In this document: one piece after another, positions 7,901 to 17,014 of the stretch | Layout of the letters: each line of letters starts with the position of its first letter | Position numbering within the stretch: position 1 is the stretch's first letter | IMG/VR virus record: IMGVR_UViG_3300025118_000053 | Location: 1-38,239 of that record | Strand: one strand, 5' to 3' | DNA from: a virus | Length of the DNA stretch: 38,239 nt | Notes under the pieces: generated by a model | Told to the model about the DNA's origin: nothing | What the model saw: only the letters and a program-made list of their open reading frames with translations | The model's database searches: none | Translations under genes and position numbers: made by a program

Positions 7901-10900
7901 GCCTTTAAACTTTCCACTAGCAACTAAATTAGCTGTCTCAATTGCTTGAGCGGCCATAGCTTTAACATGTTCTAGTTTTATTCTGTCTCCAACTGGTAAT
8001 TCTCCCTTGTATAACCATTTTACAGGAACTGTTTGCCTAACACCTTGTACTAAATTACTATTAGCTTTTGCTATAGAATACATCCAATCCATTCTTGATA
8101 AAAACTCCTTCTTGGTTTTGGCATCATATATATAATCTTGCTTTGCGGATTCTAAAGCGTGATACATATCAACTCTAGATTTATTATGAATTTGAGAAAA
8201 TACTTCATCTCGTAAAACGTCTCTTTCAACACCTTCTTTCATTTTAGAAAGTTTAGCATTACCATCTCTCATTTGCTTTTCGCTCTTAAACGCTAGTTTT
8301 AAACCTTTAAAAGCTTGGTTTGGATTTATACCTATTCTCTTTAATACTCTATCATAAGTAGTTGTAAATGGTTGTTCACCAATATAGTTGCCATCTGTAT
8401 CTTTAATTAAGCGCTTTACTTCTCCACCGCTCTCTTTAACCCAACCTTCATTTAAAAGTTTTTCACTAGTTTCAACCCACTTGTCGTAAGACATTTTTTG
8501 TGTTTCTTTCCCTCTTTTTACAATAACATTTTCAAAAACAGCTTCTCTAAATTCACCTAAAAAACTAGTTCTTTGGTGAAGACCTAGAACGTGTTGTAGA
8601 AACCCTTTTGCCTGGCCAGGTGTCATTACTGTTTCCAATTGTTTTAATAAATCTTTAGGCAAATACTCTGCAAATTTTTCCGAGTGAGCAGATCTTCTAT
8701 TTGCTTTACCTACATCAACGTAGGTATTACCATCTTTTACGTAAGAATTTGCTGATAAATCAACCCCTTTTTTAATATCTTTAAGTGTTACAACTTCTCC
8801 ATTTGGAAGAGTATAGCTTTTGAATTCTAACGCATCAAAACCTCTTTTAACTATATTGGCCTTAAGTCTACCTTCTTTACCCACTGTTTCTATAGCTGCC
8901 CATTTTGAAGCGTGGTCTTTATTTGCAAAATCTCCAACTTCAAAGCTTTCAATCCAATCATGATATTTTTTATCAATTTTTGCTCTATCACCTAAAGCAT
9001 GGTCTATAAATATATTTCTAGCTCCCTCCCAATCTTTTTTAAACTTAGGGAACTTTTGAATAAAGCCATCTAATAATTCACTTGCTAAACCTTCACTAAC
9101 ACCAGCTTTTAATTGCCTTTCGTGTTGTTGAGCTAGTTTATCAAATTTAAAATCAGGATGTGCTCTCATTGCAGATCTTACAGATTGATTCCAAATAGAA
9201 TAACCAACTTGTGACATTAATGCTTTATACATTTGAGAAGCGTTAGGATTATCTAGTGAAAATAAATCTAAAAAGTTTTGTTCAAACTCTGCCTTGTAAG
9301 TGGCATCACCTGTTCTCTTATATCTTAACAAAGCTTCAGCTTGCATATATGGAGCTAAACCAGCTGAGGTTCTTGCTCTCTCTGGTATCTTATCATATAA
9401 AGGTGTTTTTGTTTGCAGAACAGTTTGAACACCTGCAGCCTTACCTCTTACTACATCTGGAGCAACATCTATCATCTGTGTTTTATCAACAACAGTTTGA
9501 GCTCCTTTAGAAAACGCTTTAATTATAGTAGGTAAATACTTATAACTACCGTCTTTATTTTTAGTTTCTAAAACTTTTCTTATAGCCTCTAAATCAGGCT
9601 TGTTTAACTGTTGGGCCATAGCCGTTTTTAAAGGTTGCCCCTCTTTGCCAACTAAAGACATTTTATTATACATAGCCTCACTAACATTAAAAAACTTAGT
9701 TACAATGTGTTTTTCAATACTTTTTCTATATTGATCTATGGTGTTTTTATGGCTAACAACCCTCTTATTAAATTCTTTTTTACTTTCTCCTGGTTGTTTT
9801 GGAGAAAAATCTAAATCTTTAAGGGTTGATTTCGCTATATCAATAACATTGTCACCGGCTATCGTCATTCTATCAATACCGAGCTCTTTAGCAACTTCAA
9901 GCAATTCTCTTACTTCTACATATGACTCAGCTGTTTCTTCTGTTAAACCTCTATCTTCTAACCACTTTTTTCTTTTCATTTGGGCCGCTGGAGATATATC
10001 TTCGGTTTCAAATTTCTCCATCCAAGTATCTTCATACTTAATTTCTTTTGCCCCTTCTATATCAGTGCTTTTTTCAAATTCTTTTTTAGTAAATTTATCT
10101 ACAGACTCCAAAAATCTAACGTCAAATTTTCCCCCAATAAACTTACCCAACGGAAATGTTTTTGGGTTTATTTCCCCACTTTGCACTCGTCTATTATATT
10201 CAGCCGTTAAACCCTTGATACCACGTTTCCCGGTTAAAAAATCTCTTACAACATCGTCTTTTATAACTTCCCACCCAGGTATTCTACTACGCTTAGATAC
10301 AGCATTATAAACCCGCGCCGCGCCAGCATTACTACTTATAGCCGGATCATAAGAATTTATTATATCATAAATATTGCTACCAACTTCCAAATCTAAAATA
10401 TCTTTTTCAAGTTTTTCTTTCATTTCTGGAGAAACTTTAGAAGAATCAATCTTTTTTAGACTTTCTAATTTTTTAACATCTTTTGGATCTCTAGGTTTAC
10501 TATATATTTCTTGGAGTTTATCATTAAAAGTATTATCTTCTTCTTCTTTTATTTTTGTTAATATAGGATTTCCCTTTCCATCAACTAATACTTGTGAAGA
10601 CAAACCTTTTTCTTTACCTTTAGTTAAACTAGAGAACAAAGCGTCCATAGTAATAAAATCTCCTTTTGTAGAACCAATAAGTTTCGTTCCTATTTCACCC
10701 GGTTTAGTTGTTTCCATTTCCTTGCCATATGGCGTCCATTTATCAACTAATTCTGTTAACTTTTTAAAGTGTGCTAAACTAGGACCTCCTTCTCCAATGT
10801 TCTTATGATATTCTCCAAACCAATTTATAATGTCATTCTTAGTTCTTGTTTGAAGTTCTAGACGGGCTTCTTTTTTAGAAACCTCTCTACCTATACTTGA

Positions 10901-13900
10901 GTCTATCCATTTCTTTAGTCTATTCCAACCGTTACTTTTGTCTACTCCTTTAAGGCTTGCACCATCTCTTATAGATTGGGATATATAAGCAAACAATTCA
11001 GCCTCTTGTACTTTGGCTAAATCCATATCTTCTAAAGAAGCTATACCTTTATCTTTTATAGCATCATATAAAGAAAGATTTTCTCTTAATTTAATACCCT
11101 TAGTTAATTCTAAAAGCTTTTTAATCGAAGCGGCTTTGACATTTTTGTTTTTCATCGCTATTTTATATAGCGGATGATGAATCTCGTGAGAAACTAAACC
11201 AGGTGTTAAGTGATTAGGGTCTAATTCTATTTCAATTTTACCCGTTTTTTTGTTTATAACAAAACCACCACGTCTACCAGTTTCTCCTTCTGTTTTCCAA
11301 ACAACATCAATACCTTTAAGACCTTCTTCTTTTAAAATATCTTTATTTGCTTTTTCAACACCTTTAACTTCTTTTTTAGCTAAAGATGGTGCTAATAAAG
11401 GATTGTTATAATCAGCAAGACCATCTAATTCCCATATTCTTCTTTGTGCTTCTGTATGTAAGTCGTTCCATTTATCAAACTCTGCTTTTTTACCTTTTTT
11501 TATACTTGCGTTGCCATCAATATCGTACTCTACATATTCGTTTAGTTTTTCTGCAAACTTTCCCTTGGCATCAATTATTCCCTCGTAAGTCATTCTGTCA
11601 AAACCACCAGGGCCTCTAAGTTTTGCGTGAGGCACTGCTAACGCGGCCCCTAAAACATAATCAGTTATAAGACTGCTCATTATCATATCTGGATCGTCGT
11701 ATTTTTCTTTTAAAAATGTTTGCCATTCTTGATGACCAGAGACATCTTTTATTAAAGCATTAAACGCTTCCCCAGCTTGATTACCAACTACCATACGCAT
11801 ACCCATCGCGTTGCCATCATATATAAATTTCAACGCACTAAGCCTTTTTTGTATCGACGGTGCAAGCTTGTTAAAACCAGGTATGACTCCACCAGCTAAA
11901 TTAAAAGCCATACCTTTTGGCATACCTTCTATATCTTTTTCAACCATAGAAAAAACCGTACCCTCAGTTAGCATTGCGACAGCTTTTATTTTTGCTTTGT
12001 TAATAGTACTTGGGCCTACTATATCAATAACTTGTTTTCCTTTCTTTATATTCGCTGGAGACGCAATAAAAGCGCCTATAGTACTTAATTCAGTTGTAGA
12101 AAGATTTAAACCTTTACCTTCTATAGCGTCCATATTCTTTTTCTTAGCCCACTTATTTACTTTCTTTACAACTTTCGATTCATCTACAAGTTTTTTGCCT
12201 TGTTTATATCTAGACACGCCAAGGCCTTGTACCCACCTATTAAGACCAGTTAAATATTTAACTCCATTAACGAGTTTTCCATAACCCCCAAACTCTATCA
12301 CAACTTTTGGTAAACCACCTAATCCTTCAGCCACCATATCAGCCGTGTTTGTTTTAGAGTGTTCTCTAGCTGCTCTATTCAAAGGAATGTTCATCTCTGA
12401 ATATATATCTTTTATCGCGGCTACAGTTTGAGCCTCTGTAACACCATTATTAATTATAGCTGTATTTGGGTTGTCACCAAAAGAAGTTACAAAAGATCTA
12501 CCAGCTTGCTGGACAAGTCCTCCTAAATTTGATTTATCTACAGTTTCTAATCTTTCATTTAAAAGATACATTCTTTTTAAACCCTCCATTTTAGAAAGTA
12601 ATTCTGCTTTTTGAGCTAATAAAACATCATAATCATCTCTTTGATATTGACCAAATAAACCTTTATTGTATTTAGCGAATGGAGCGGCATATCTACCAGT
12701 TCCAGTTCCTTTTATCTCTTTTGTTTTGTCTTCAAATTCTGATAAAGCAGCGGCTGTTCTAAGAAACTCAAACTTTAGTTCTTCTCTTGTTAAACCCTCA
12801 TAATTAGCCATTTGATCTTGAACTAAATCCTTAAGATTTATTATATTCTCGTTTTTAGCGTCGGAAACGCTAGGAGCTAATTTACCAGTTTCCATATCAA
12901 ATAATATATCGTAATTAGCACCACCTTCTTCTACGTACTTTTTTACAAGTCCATCTAATTCTAATTGTAAACCTTCTTTTTCACTTTCTTCAGCTCTATC
13001 AATTTCAATTAATTTATTTTTGATGTCTTTCTCCTGAACAGAAAAACTAGCCGAGTGCTGTTTGTGATATATGTCTTCTACTTGTACCGGCGTATAACCT
13101 TGATCTTTTAATTGTTGAAGCTCTGTGTTAGCATCTTTTTTTGCAATAGCATCCCACTCAACACCCACATGTGAATCAACGACACTAGTAACTATTTCGT
13201 CAATATCTATATTAGTTAGATTATCGAAATTAGTTCTAGCTGTACTAAGAATTCCGCCTAAAGCGTTTTGATCAGATAATATATGTTGTACTAAAGCTTC
13301 TTTATTGTCTGGTGTAGCTATATTACTAAAGTTTGTTATGTTATTTTTTTCAAATATTTCGTTTAATTTAACTGGATTGTTTAAGTAGTTTTTATTAACT
13401 ATTTCAGTTATTTCTTTTTTATCTTTGTAATACTCTGGTGTATCCTCAAAACTTTTTTGTCCTTGAGTTAAAAATCTTTTTAAAGTATCGCTATAATCCC
13501 ATCCTTTAGCTACATTTCTACCAACTCTTATGTTTATAGAAGCTCCTTTTCCTTTATCCTTAGTAACAGTAAATTCATTTCCTAAAGTTCCAGATGTTTC
13601 TACAACATAATCTGAACCGAGTAATTTACCTAATTCTTCGGACATTAATTCTTCAGAATTCCATTTCGTAGAGTGCTCATCCCATATCCTATCAATTTCG
13701 CTTCCAACATTGCTATCTGGCGCGAAAAAAGTTTCTTGTTTGCTTTCTATATAATCAGCTATTTCAAATTTTAATTTAGCTAAACCCTCATCATCACTAG
13801 GAACCTTGAACGGTCGAGGTGATTTTTGTCCTGGTAGTTTAACCATTATAGTGCCACTACCAAGTCTAACTTTATTAAATTTAACCCCAGGATATTGTTT

Positions 13901-14341
13901 GTGAAGATCTTCAAAGCTTTCGTCACTCATGAAGTTATCTACAGTCTCTCTCCCGACGTCAAGTTTACTAGTATCAACAATTCTTGTTGACGCATTATCT
14001 ACAGCCGTTGGATTTATTTCTGTAAAGAAATTATCAAACTTAGATTCCACGCCTTTAGGTGGAGTAGTTTCTTTTTCCTCTTTTTCCACGGTTGCCTCAC
14101 CAATTTCATAATCATAATCCCCAGCTTCAATTCTGTCTAGTAATACCGACGAACCATCGTCCGACCCTGAAACCATAGCGTTTGACTCCGTCGTCTGGGT
14201 CTCTGTCGAGGAGTCGTCTGTCTTTTCCACCATCCCGGCTTTTTTCATGTTAGCCATGTAAGTATCAAAATCTAGATTGTTGTCTTGCGCATAACCTTGT
14301 AGATCTCCAAGAGTTAAGGGTTGACCATTTAATTCAAACAT
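4949..14341 (-). CDS. Giant polyvalent internal virion protein with zinc-peptidase and HAD phosphatase motifs
   Basis: At 3,130 residues this occupies the place of T7 gp16, after gp14- and gp15-like genes. It is probably packaged in the head and ejected with DNA. The N-terminus (LNGQPLTLGDLQGYAQDNN) and an acidic linker to about residue 110 lead into long helical stretches. A zinc metallopeptidase motif HEIHH lies at 1052-1056 (H1052, E1053, H1056), with E1113/E1115 in QEAELFAY as possible third ligand. A HAD-family domain spans about 2280-2440: DFDET at 2286-2290 (nucleophile D2286, general acid D2288), LTAR with T2364, and FVDDALPN with D2420/D2421. The C-terminal part has GRFLLPFANTPMQMNR, a membrane-like segment at about 2918-2940, and a lysine-rich tail. 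Multi-enzyme giants of this kind are called polyvalent proteins. What each enzyme acts on is unknown; helping DNA entry or countering host defences is inference. Confidence 0.8.
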   Translation of the reverse strand: MFELNGQPLTLGDLQGYAQDNNLDFDTYMANMKKAGMVEKTDDSSTETQTTESNAMVSGSDDGSSVLLDRIEAGDYDYEIGEATVEKEEKETTPPKGVESKFDNFFTEINPTAVDNASTRIVDTSKLDVGRETVDNFMSDESFEDLHKQYPGVKFNKVRLGSGTIMVKLPGQKSPRPFKVPSDDEGLAKLKFEIADYIESKQETFFAPDSNVGSEIDRIWDEHSTKWNSEELMSEELGKLLGSDYVVETSGTLGNEFTVTKDKGKGASINIRVGRNVAKGWDYSDTLKRFLTQGQKSFEDTPEYYKDKKEITEIVNKNYLNNPVKLNEIFEKNNITNFSNIATPDNKEALVQHILSDQNALGGILSTARTNFDNLTNIDIDEIVTSVVDSHVGVEWDAIAKKDANTELQQLKDQGYTPVQVEDIYHKQHSASFSVQEKDIKNKLIEIDRAEESEKEGLQLELDGLVKKYVEEGGANYDILFDMETGKLAPSVSDAKNENIINLKDLVQDQMANYEGLTREELKFEFLRTAAALSEFEDKTKEIKGTGTGRYAAPFAKYNKGLFGQYQRDDYDVLLAQKAELLSKMEGLKRMYLLNERLETVDKSNLGGLVQQAGRSFVTSFGDNPNTAIINNGVTEAQTVAAIKDIYSEMNIPLNRAAREHSKTNTADMVAEGLGGLPKVVIEFGGYGKLVNGVKYLTGLNRWVQGLGVSRYKQGKKLVDESKVVKKVNKWAKKKNMDAIEGKGLNLSTTELSTIGAFIASPANIKKGKQVIDIVGPSTINKAKIKAVAMLTEGTVFSMVEKDIEGMPKGMAFNLAGGVIPGFNKLAPSIQKRLSALKFIYDGNAMGMRMVVGNQAGEAFNALIKDVSGHQEWQTFLKEKYDDPDMIMSSLITDYVLGAALAVPHAKLRGPGGFDRMTYEGIIDAKGKFAEKLNEYVEYDIDGNASIKKGKKAEFDKWNDLHTEAQRRIWELDGLADYNNPLLAPSLAKKEVKGVEKANKDILKEEGLKGIDVVWKTEGETGRRGGFVINKKTGKIEIELDPNHLTPGLVSHEIHHPLYKIAMKNKNVKAASIKKLLELTKGIKLRENLSLYDAIKDKGIASLEDMDLAKVQEAELFAYISQSIRDGASLKGVDKSNGWNRLKKWIDSSIGREVSKKEARLELQTRTKNDIINWFGEYHKNIGEGGPSLAHFKKLTELVDKWTPYGKEMETTKPGEIGTKLIGSTKGDFITMDALFSSLTKGKEKGLSSQVLVDGKGNPILTKIKEEEDNTFNDKLQEIYSKPRDPKDVKKLESLKKIDSSKVSPEMKEKLEKDILDLEVGSNIYDIINSYDPAISSNAGAARVYNAVSKRSRIPGWEVIKDDVVRDFLTGKRGIKGLTAEYNRRVQSGEINPKTFPLGKFIGGKFDVRFLESVDKFTKKEFEKSTDIEGAKEIKYEDTWMEKFETEDISPAAQMKRKKWLEDRGLTEETAESYVEVRELLEVAKELGIDRMTIAGDNVIDIAKSTLKDLDFSPKQPGESKKEFNKRVVSHKNTIDQYRKSIEKHIVTKFFNVSEAMYNKMSLVGKEGQPLKTAMAQQLNKPDLEAIRKVLETKNKDGSYKYLPTIIKAFSKGAQTVVDKTQMIDVAPDVVRGKAAGVQTVLQTKTPLYDKIPERARTSAGLAPYMQAEALLRYKRTGDATYKAEFEQNFLDLFSLDNPNASQMYKALMSQVGYSIWNQSVRSAMRAHPDFKFDKLAQQHERQLKAGVSEGLASELLDGFIQKFPKFKKDWEGARNIFIDHALGDRAKIDKKYHDWIESFEVGDFANKDHASKWAAIETVGKEGRLKANIVKRGFDALEFKSYTLPNGEVVTLKDIKKGVDLSANSYVKDGNTYVDVGKANRRSAHSEKFAEYLPKDLLKQLETVMTPGQAKGFLQHVLGLHQRTSFLGEFREAVFENVIVKRGKETQKMSYDKWVETSEKLLNEGWVKESGGEVKRLIKDTDGNYIGEQPFTTTYDRVLKRIGINPNQAFKGLKLAFKSEKQMRDGNAKLSKMKEGVERDVLRDEVFSQIHNKSRVDMYHALESAKQDYIYDAKTKKEFLSRMDWMYSIAKANSNLVQGVRQTVPVKWLYKGELPVGDRIKLEHVKAMAAQAIETANLVASGKFKGVNKDIASDFIGLTAPKTMLDVIDFSGGKLNSAGLYRMALLHPEVLMDFKSTDPNIKKNLYEVIMERAGKEIFGPKNLQKILKQQKLVEKQNLKIAKQGGLPIVKNAKPSEVLASMRIGDKAVELGRKRNKKARGASVFDFDETVGVSENFVIATKGGKTKKIASDKWPFVGDKMIKEGWKMDFSDFNKVTKGKPGPLMQKMKNQIKKYGPDNVFILTARAKESAPAIHEWLKTQGVNIPLKNITGLGNSTGEAKAMWMLKKFSEGYNDMYFVDDALPNVKAVKDVLSQLDIKSKVQQALASTKLDVDINKIMEHSLDIGSEKVFSKAEAKVRGKDIKRRRIFMRDSAADLELLIEPLYGKGKKGIENKKWFKEEFVMPFERGIRDYNTARQSAKNDYLNLRKQNKDVVKEISKEVEGTTFTNDMAMRVYLWNKAGYKIPDLAKSTETKLVEHIQNNPKLQAYAEQFARITKQEKGLKEPGQNWWAETMAGEVTNINRGVSRKQYLQEWIDRKNEIFTEENLNKMESKLGTRWRENIEDMFDRMETGRTRSLKLDRGSAAMMNYLNGGIGTIMNFNTRSAALQTISTVNFLNMRENNPIAAARAMGNVKQFAKDFKFIMNSDMLKQRRDGLAINVTEAELASAAASSKNPIQGMIAKVLKAGYLPTKFADSFAISLGGATFYRNRIKMYEKQGMKTKEAEKQAWLDFQVIAERTQQSSRADLLSKEQTSLIGRFLLPFANTPMQMNRLGVKEILDLSKGRYKNAIEATEKVGKISYYMGAQVAVFAGLQSALFAMLLNDDDVSEERIANTKSMALNTTTDSMLRGFGIPGATISAFKNATQEYFKQSAKGYTADYSEVAEDLLNISPPIGSKFGMLDRAGDRLKWDKTGEGFKFKLGNPSLEASLMTVQATTNAPVYSPYQNIFNMSHALSDQYETWQRFLMGAGWTPYSVGIETEKKKKKKSRKKTDSEIIDARYKRFLLKNN

Positions 14342-14355
14342 ATTATATTTTTTTA

Positions 14356-15786
14356 TTATTGATTTCCAAGCGCTAAGGTCATCGCTTTTGCGTTATATTT
14401 TCCGCTACTACCACTTACGTGATTAACTATTAACTGGTTCGTATACTCATCTTTTTTAAATGGGATACGCTTCAAAACTTCACCCCCATTCATTAAAACC
14501 CACGACTCAGGCACTTCAATTGGTTCTTTTAGTTTTTTACCATCTTCATCCTCTGTAATTGTCATTGCTGGTTTATACTCAACGTGTTTCCCAGTAGTAT
14601 TTCCAATAATTTTAACCCCTGGAGTATTTAACAGTACAATAGCGTCTTTAGCCGCGTTGTCTTGATCTTGATTTTGCTGTATTGCAAATTGGGATAGTGC
14701 TGCTGATTTAGGAACTTGAGCCGCAGCATCTGCATCTGTTTTTATTTTTAACAATCTTTTATTTTCAACAAAATCTGTTCCAGCTAATTTTGTTGCGTAA
14801 AATTTTGATACTATTTTTTTAACTTTTTGAAAATCGTATCCAGGTTTGCCTAAATTAAATGAATCTGCTAACGCTATTGCATTATCACCAGTTATAAAAT
14901 CATGTTTATCAACTTTTCCATCAGCAGATCCACCTTTCCCACTAACATCAAACCCACCCATTTCTTCTAGTGTTTTATAAAGCTCTTCTGCTCCTATTCC
15001 TTTTGTTAAATACTCGTGAAAAGTATATGGTAAGCTACCTTGCTTTGTATGAATACTATCAGCCAAAGCCTCTTTTGTTGTAAAGCTAGTTTCATAAGAG
15101 TTTGCGGCACCATCAAAATCAAAATTTTGATCCACGCTGGTTGGTGTACCAAAGGTTTTTGTAGTTTCAAGAACACCTTTTTTTACTTCTGGATCGATTG
15201 GAACCAATGCTTTTTTTAATTGATGGCGGTCCATTTTAAACTCACCCTCAGCGCCAGTTGCAGACCAAAACACTTCCCCATTGTCTATACCCATTACAGC
15301 AGTGCCCTCTGCTATACCTTTTAATAATTGAACTTTGTTTTGATCAGAGGCATTGGGATTCCAAGAATCACTATTAACAAGCTCCTCTACATCATACAAA
15401 GTTTGCACCATACCATCTGTTGATTCTTTTAATTTTTTAAGTTCTCCTCTTAATTTGGCTCTTTCGAAATCTCCTTTTTTATCTTTAGGAAAACTTTTGC
15501 TAATAGCTTTTATTTTTTCAAGTTCATTGTTAAACAACTCCATAGCTTTAGTGTCATTACCTAAGTTGGCCATAGCGTAAGTTGTTGCTTCTTTTAGTTC
15601 GTCTTTTAACTTATTCGCATCAGCATGCGCGATATCAAAATGATCTTTAACAGCTGTTTGGATTTCTTTTTGAAAATCTGCTTCTTCTTTATATACATCT
15701 TTAAGGTCAGGTGTAACATCAGCCATTGCCTCTTTATAAGACATTGCTGCTAACGTTGAATCTGCTTTTCCTAGTAAACTTGCCAT
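14356..15786 (-). CDS. Internal virion protein, T7 gp15-like by position
   Basis: This 476-residue protein is mostly helical and charged in the first 200 residues, with KEEADFQKEIQTAVKDHFD and repeated Glu/Lys heptads. The middle has GGFDVSGKGGSADGKVDKHD, which resembles a degenerate EF-hand loop (DG, then V-D, then a terminal D, but no Asp at position 1). The C-terminus is more beta-like (WVLMNGGEVLKRIPF). It lies between a gp14-like gene and the giant gp16-like gene, 14 nt upstream of the latter, so an ejected internal-core protein is the best reading. The sequence itself does not match a family I can name. No signal peptide. Confidence 0.6.
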   Translation of the reverse strand: MASLLGKADSTLAAMSYKEAMADVTPDLKDVYKEEADFQKEIQTAVKDHFDIAHADANKLKDELKEATTYAMANLGNDTKAMELFNNELEKIKAISKSFPKDKKGDFERAKLRGELKKLKESTDGMVQTLYDVEELVNSDSWNPNASDQNKVQLLKGIAEGTAVMGIDNGEVFWSATGAEGEFKMDRHQLKKALVPIDPEVKKGVLETTKTFGTPTSVDQNFDFDGAANSYETSFTTKEALADSIHTKQGSLPYTFHEYLTKGIGAEELYKTLEEMGGFDVSGKGGSADGKVDKHDFITGDNAIALADSFNLGKPGYDFQKVKKIVSKFYATKLAGTDFVENKRLLKIKTDADAAAQVPKSAALSQFAIQQNQDQDNAAKDAIVLLNTPGVKIIGNTTGKHVEYKPAMTITEDEDGKKLKEPIEVPESWVLMNGGEVLKRIPFKKDEYTNQLIVNHVSGSSGKYNAKAMTLALGNQ

Positions 15787-15804
15787 ATTTTATATTTGTT
15801 TATT

Positions 15805-16545
15805 TTATTCGTAGATAGGTCCCCAATCTGAGGGCGGTGCATGATATTGTCCTCCTGAGGCGGTTGTTCCTGGTGGGGCATTTGGATCTACATAACCACC
15901 ACCACCACCACCACCAATACTAGCTAGAGATTTCATGCTATTCATCATCATTTGGTTTGCTTGTATATTAGCGTTTCTCTGGTTTAGAAGTGCTTGTTGG
16001 TAGTTTTTATTAGCACCAGCCGCTTGACCAAGTTGAATGCCAAGTATAGTGGCTTGTCTTCCAGACTCAGCTTCTTGAACCATTACATCACCACCTGCCT
16101 GTGCCATGTCTATAGCACTAGCACCTTTGGCCATTGCTAAAGCATTAGCCGCCTCTTGTCGTTGTAAATCCGCTGAAATTTGTCTTGCTTGTAACTGTCC
16201 TTGGTTAGCCATTGCCTGTGCTAAACCAGCTATACCACTACCACCAGCGGTGCCACGTAATTGGCTTAATATATTTGCTCTTTGCTGAGCGCCTTGTTCT
16301 GCTTGAAATTCAGCGGCACCAGTAGCTACGGTTAAATCTTCGAAAGGATTTTCTAGATCAGCATATGGATTAGTAAATTTCATAGCTTTATAATTAGCCG
16401 TTTCCTCGTCTACTCTTGCTTGCTGCTCTTTTCTTTCTTTTGCGGCTAAAGCGGCTTTTCGCCTAGCATCTCCACGCATTTTACTAGCGTTATTCATACT
16501 CATTAAAGCTGAACCTACCATTACTGCTGTTGTAATTGTTCCCAT
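15805..16545 (-). CDS. Internal virion protein, T7 gp14-like
   Basis: This 246-residue protein starts with a short hydrophobic helix (TTAVMVGSALMSM), then an Ala/Arg/Lys/Glu-rich helix. Next is NPYADLENPFEDLTV, and a long Gln/Ala-rich block with RGTAGGSGIAGLAQAMANQG around the middle. Such Ala/Gln-rich proteins beginning with a small hydrophobic helix are typical of podovirus gp14-type ejection proteins, which form the outer-membrane part of the DNA channel. The C-terminus carries a run of seven glycines followed by a Pro/Gly-rich tail ending WGPIYE. It starts only 1 nt after the GNAT gene's stop and is 18 nt from the next virion gene. The assignment is by composition and neighbours. Confidence 0.7.
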   Translation of the reverse strand: MGTITTAVMVGSALMSMNNASKMRGDARRKAALAAKERKEQQARVDEETANYKAMKFTNPYADLENPFEDLTVATGAAEFQAEQGAQQRANILSQLRGTAGGSGIAGLAQAMANQGQLQARQISADLQRQEAANALAMAKGASAIDMAQAGGDVMVQEAESGRQATILGIQLGQAAGANKNYQQALLNQRNANIQANQMMMNSMKSLASIGGGGGGGYVDPNAPPGTTASGGQYHAPPSDWGPIYE

Positions 16546-16546
16546 G

Positions 16547-16960
16547 TTATTTTAGTTTTTTCATTATTTCATAAGATGGGTTTTTATCTACGTTCCACCC
16601 TAGTTTACCGTGTGTTTCTATTAAATGTTTATTTCTACCTATACTAAACATATAATCACACCCTAATTCTTTACAAAATTCTTCCGCTGTACATATAAGA
16701 AGTTCTATTGCATATTTCCTATCTTTTTCTCTATAATCTGGATTAGATACTATAAACTCTAACATTGCACCAGTAGAATTTGTCATGTAAATAAATCCAG
16801 ATACTATTCTAACTCCATCTTTCTCTACCATCAAACCACTTAATCCATTTTCTGGTAGCATTTCTTTTGGTATAACTTTCCATCTCCACCACCTCCACCA
16901 CTTTGCTATAAAATTGTAATCATCTTTTTTTAGATTACGAACTACTAAATCTTTACTCAT
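16547..16960 (-). CDS. GNAT-fold acetyltransferase-like protein
   Basis: This 137-residue protein has a GNAT-like layout: an N-terminal strand VVRNLKKDDYNFI, central strands GLMVEKDGVRIVSGFIYMT and AMLEFIVSNPDYR, then a helix RKYAIELLICTAEEFCKELGC, and the typical late segment NKHLIETHGKLGW. The usual acetyl-CoA loop (Q/RxxGxG/A) is not clear: the region reads SNPDYREKDRKYA. Activity is therefore uncertain. Residues 21-27 form an odd tryptophan-rich string, WWRWWRW. It lies among virion genes, 54 nt after the 645-residue protein and 1 nt before the gp14-like gene, so it may be made late and may even be packaged. Substrate unknown. Confidence 0.7.
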   Translation of the reverse strand: MSKDLVVRNLKKDDYNFIAKWWRWWRWKVIPKEMLPENGLSGLMVEKDGVRIVSGFIYMTNSTGAMLEFIVSNPDYREKDRKYAIELLICTAEEFCKELGCDYMFSIGRNKHLIETHGKLGWNVDKNPSYEIMKKLK

Positions 16961-17014
16961 AATATTTTATTTAATTATAAGTATTATAGTCACAGTTTTC
17001 ACCGTTTTTTTACT

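Noticed and set aside
9738-10310. Plus-strand open frame of 190 codons
   Set aside because: It lies wholly inside the giant minus-strand gene, has no recognisable domain, and is Ser/Leu/Phe-rich as expected of the antisense of a Lys/Glu-rich gene.
11811-12284. Plus-strand open frame of 157 codons
   Set aside because: Antisense shadow of the polyvalent gene; hydrophobic composition is the complement of Lys/Asn/Glu codons.
14938-14998. EF-hand in the gp15-like protein
   Set aside because: The DGxVDxxD part fits, but the first loop position is Gly instead of Asp, so calcium binding is not supported.
16961-17014. Possible promoter (TATAAT) and small GAAA-loop hairpin in the 54-nt gap before the GNAT gene
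   Set aside because: TATAAT-like strings are common in A/T-rich spacers; no -35 element or Bacteroidota -7/-33 pattern, and the stem is only about 5 bp.
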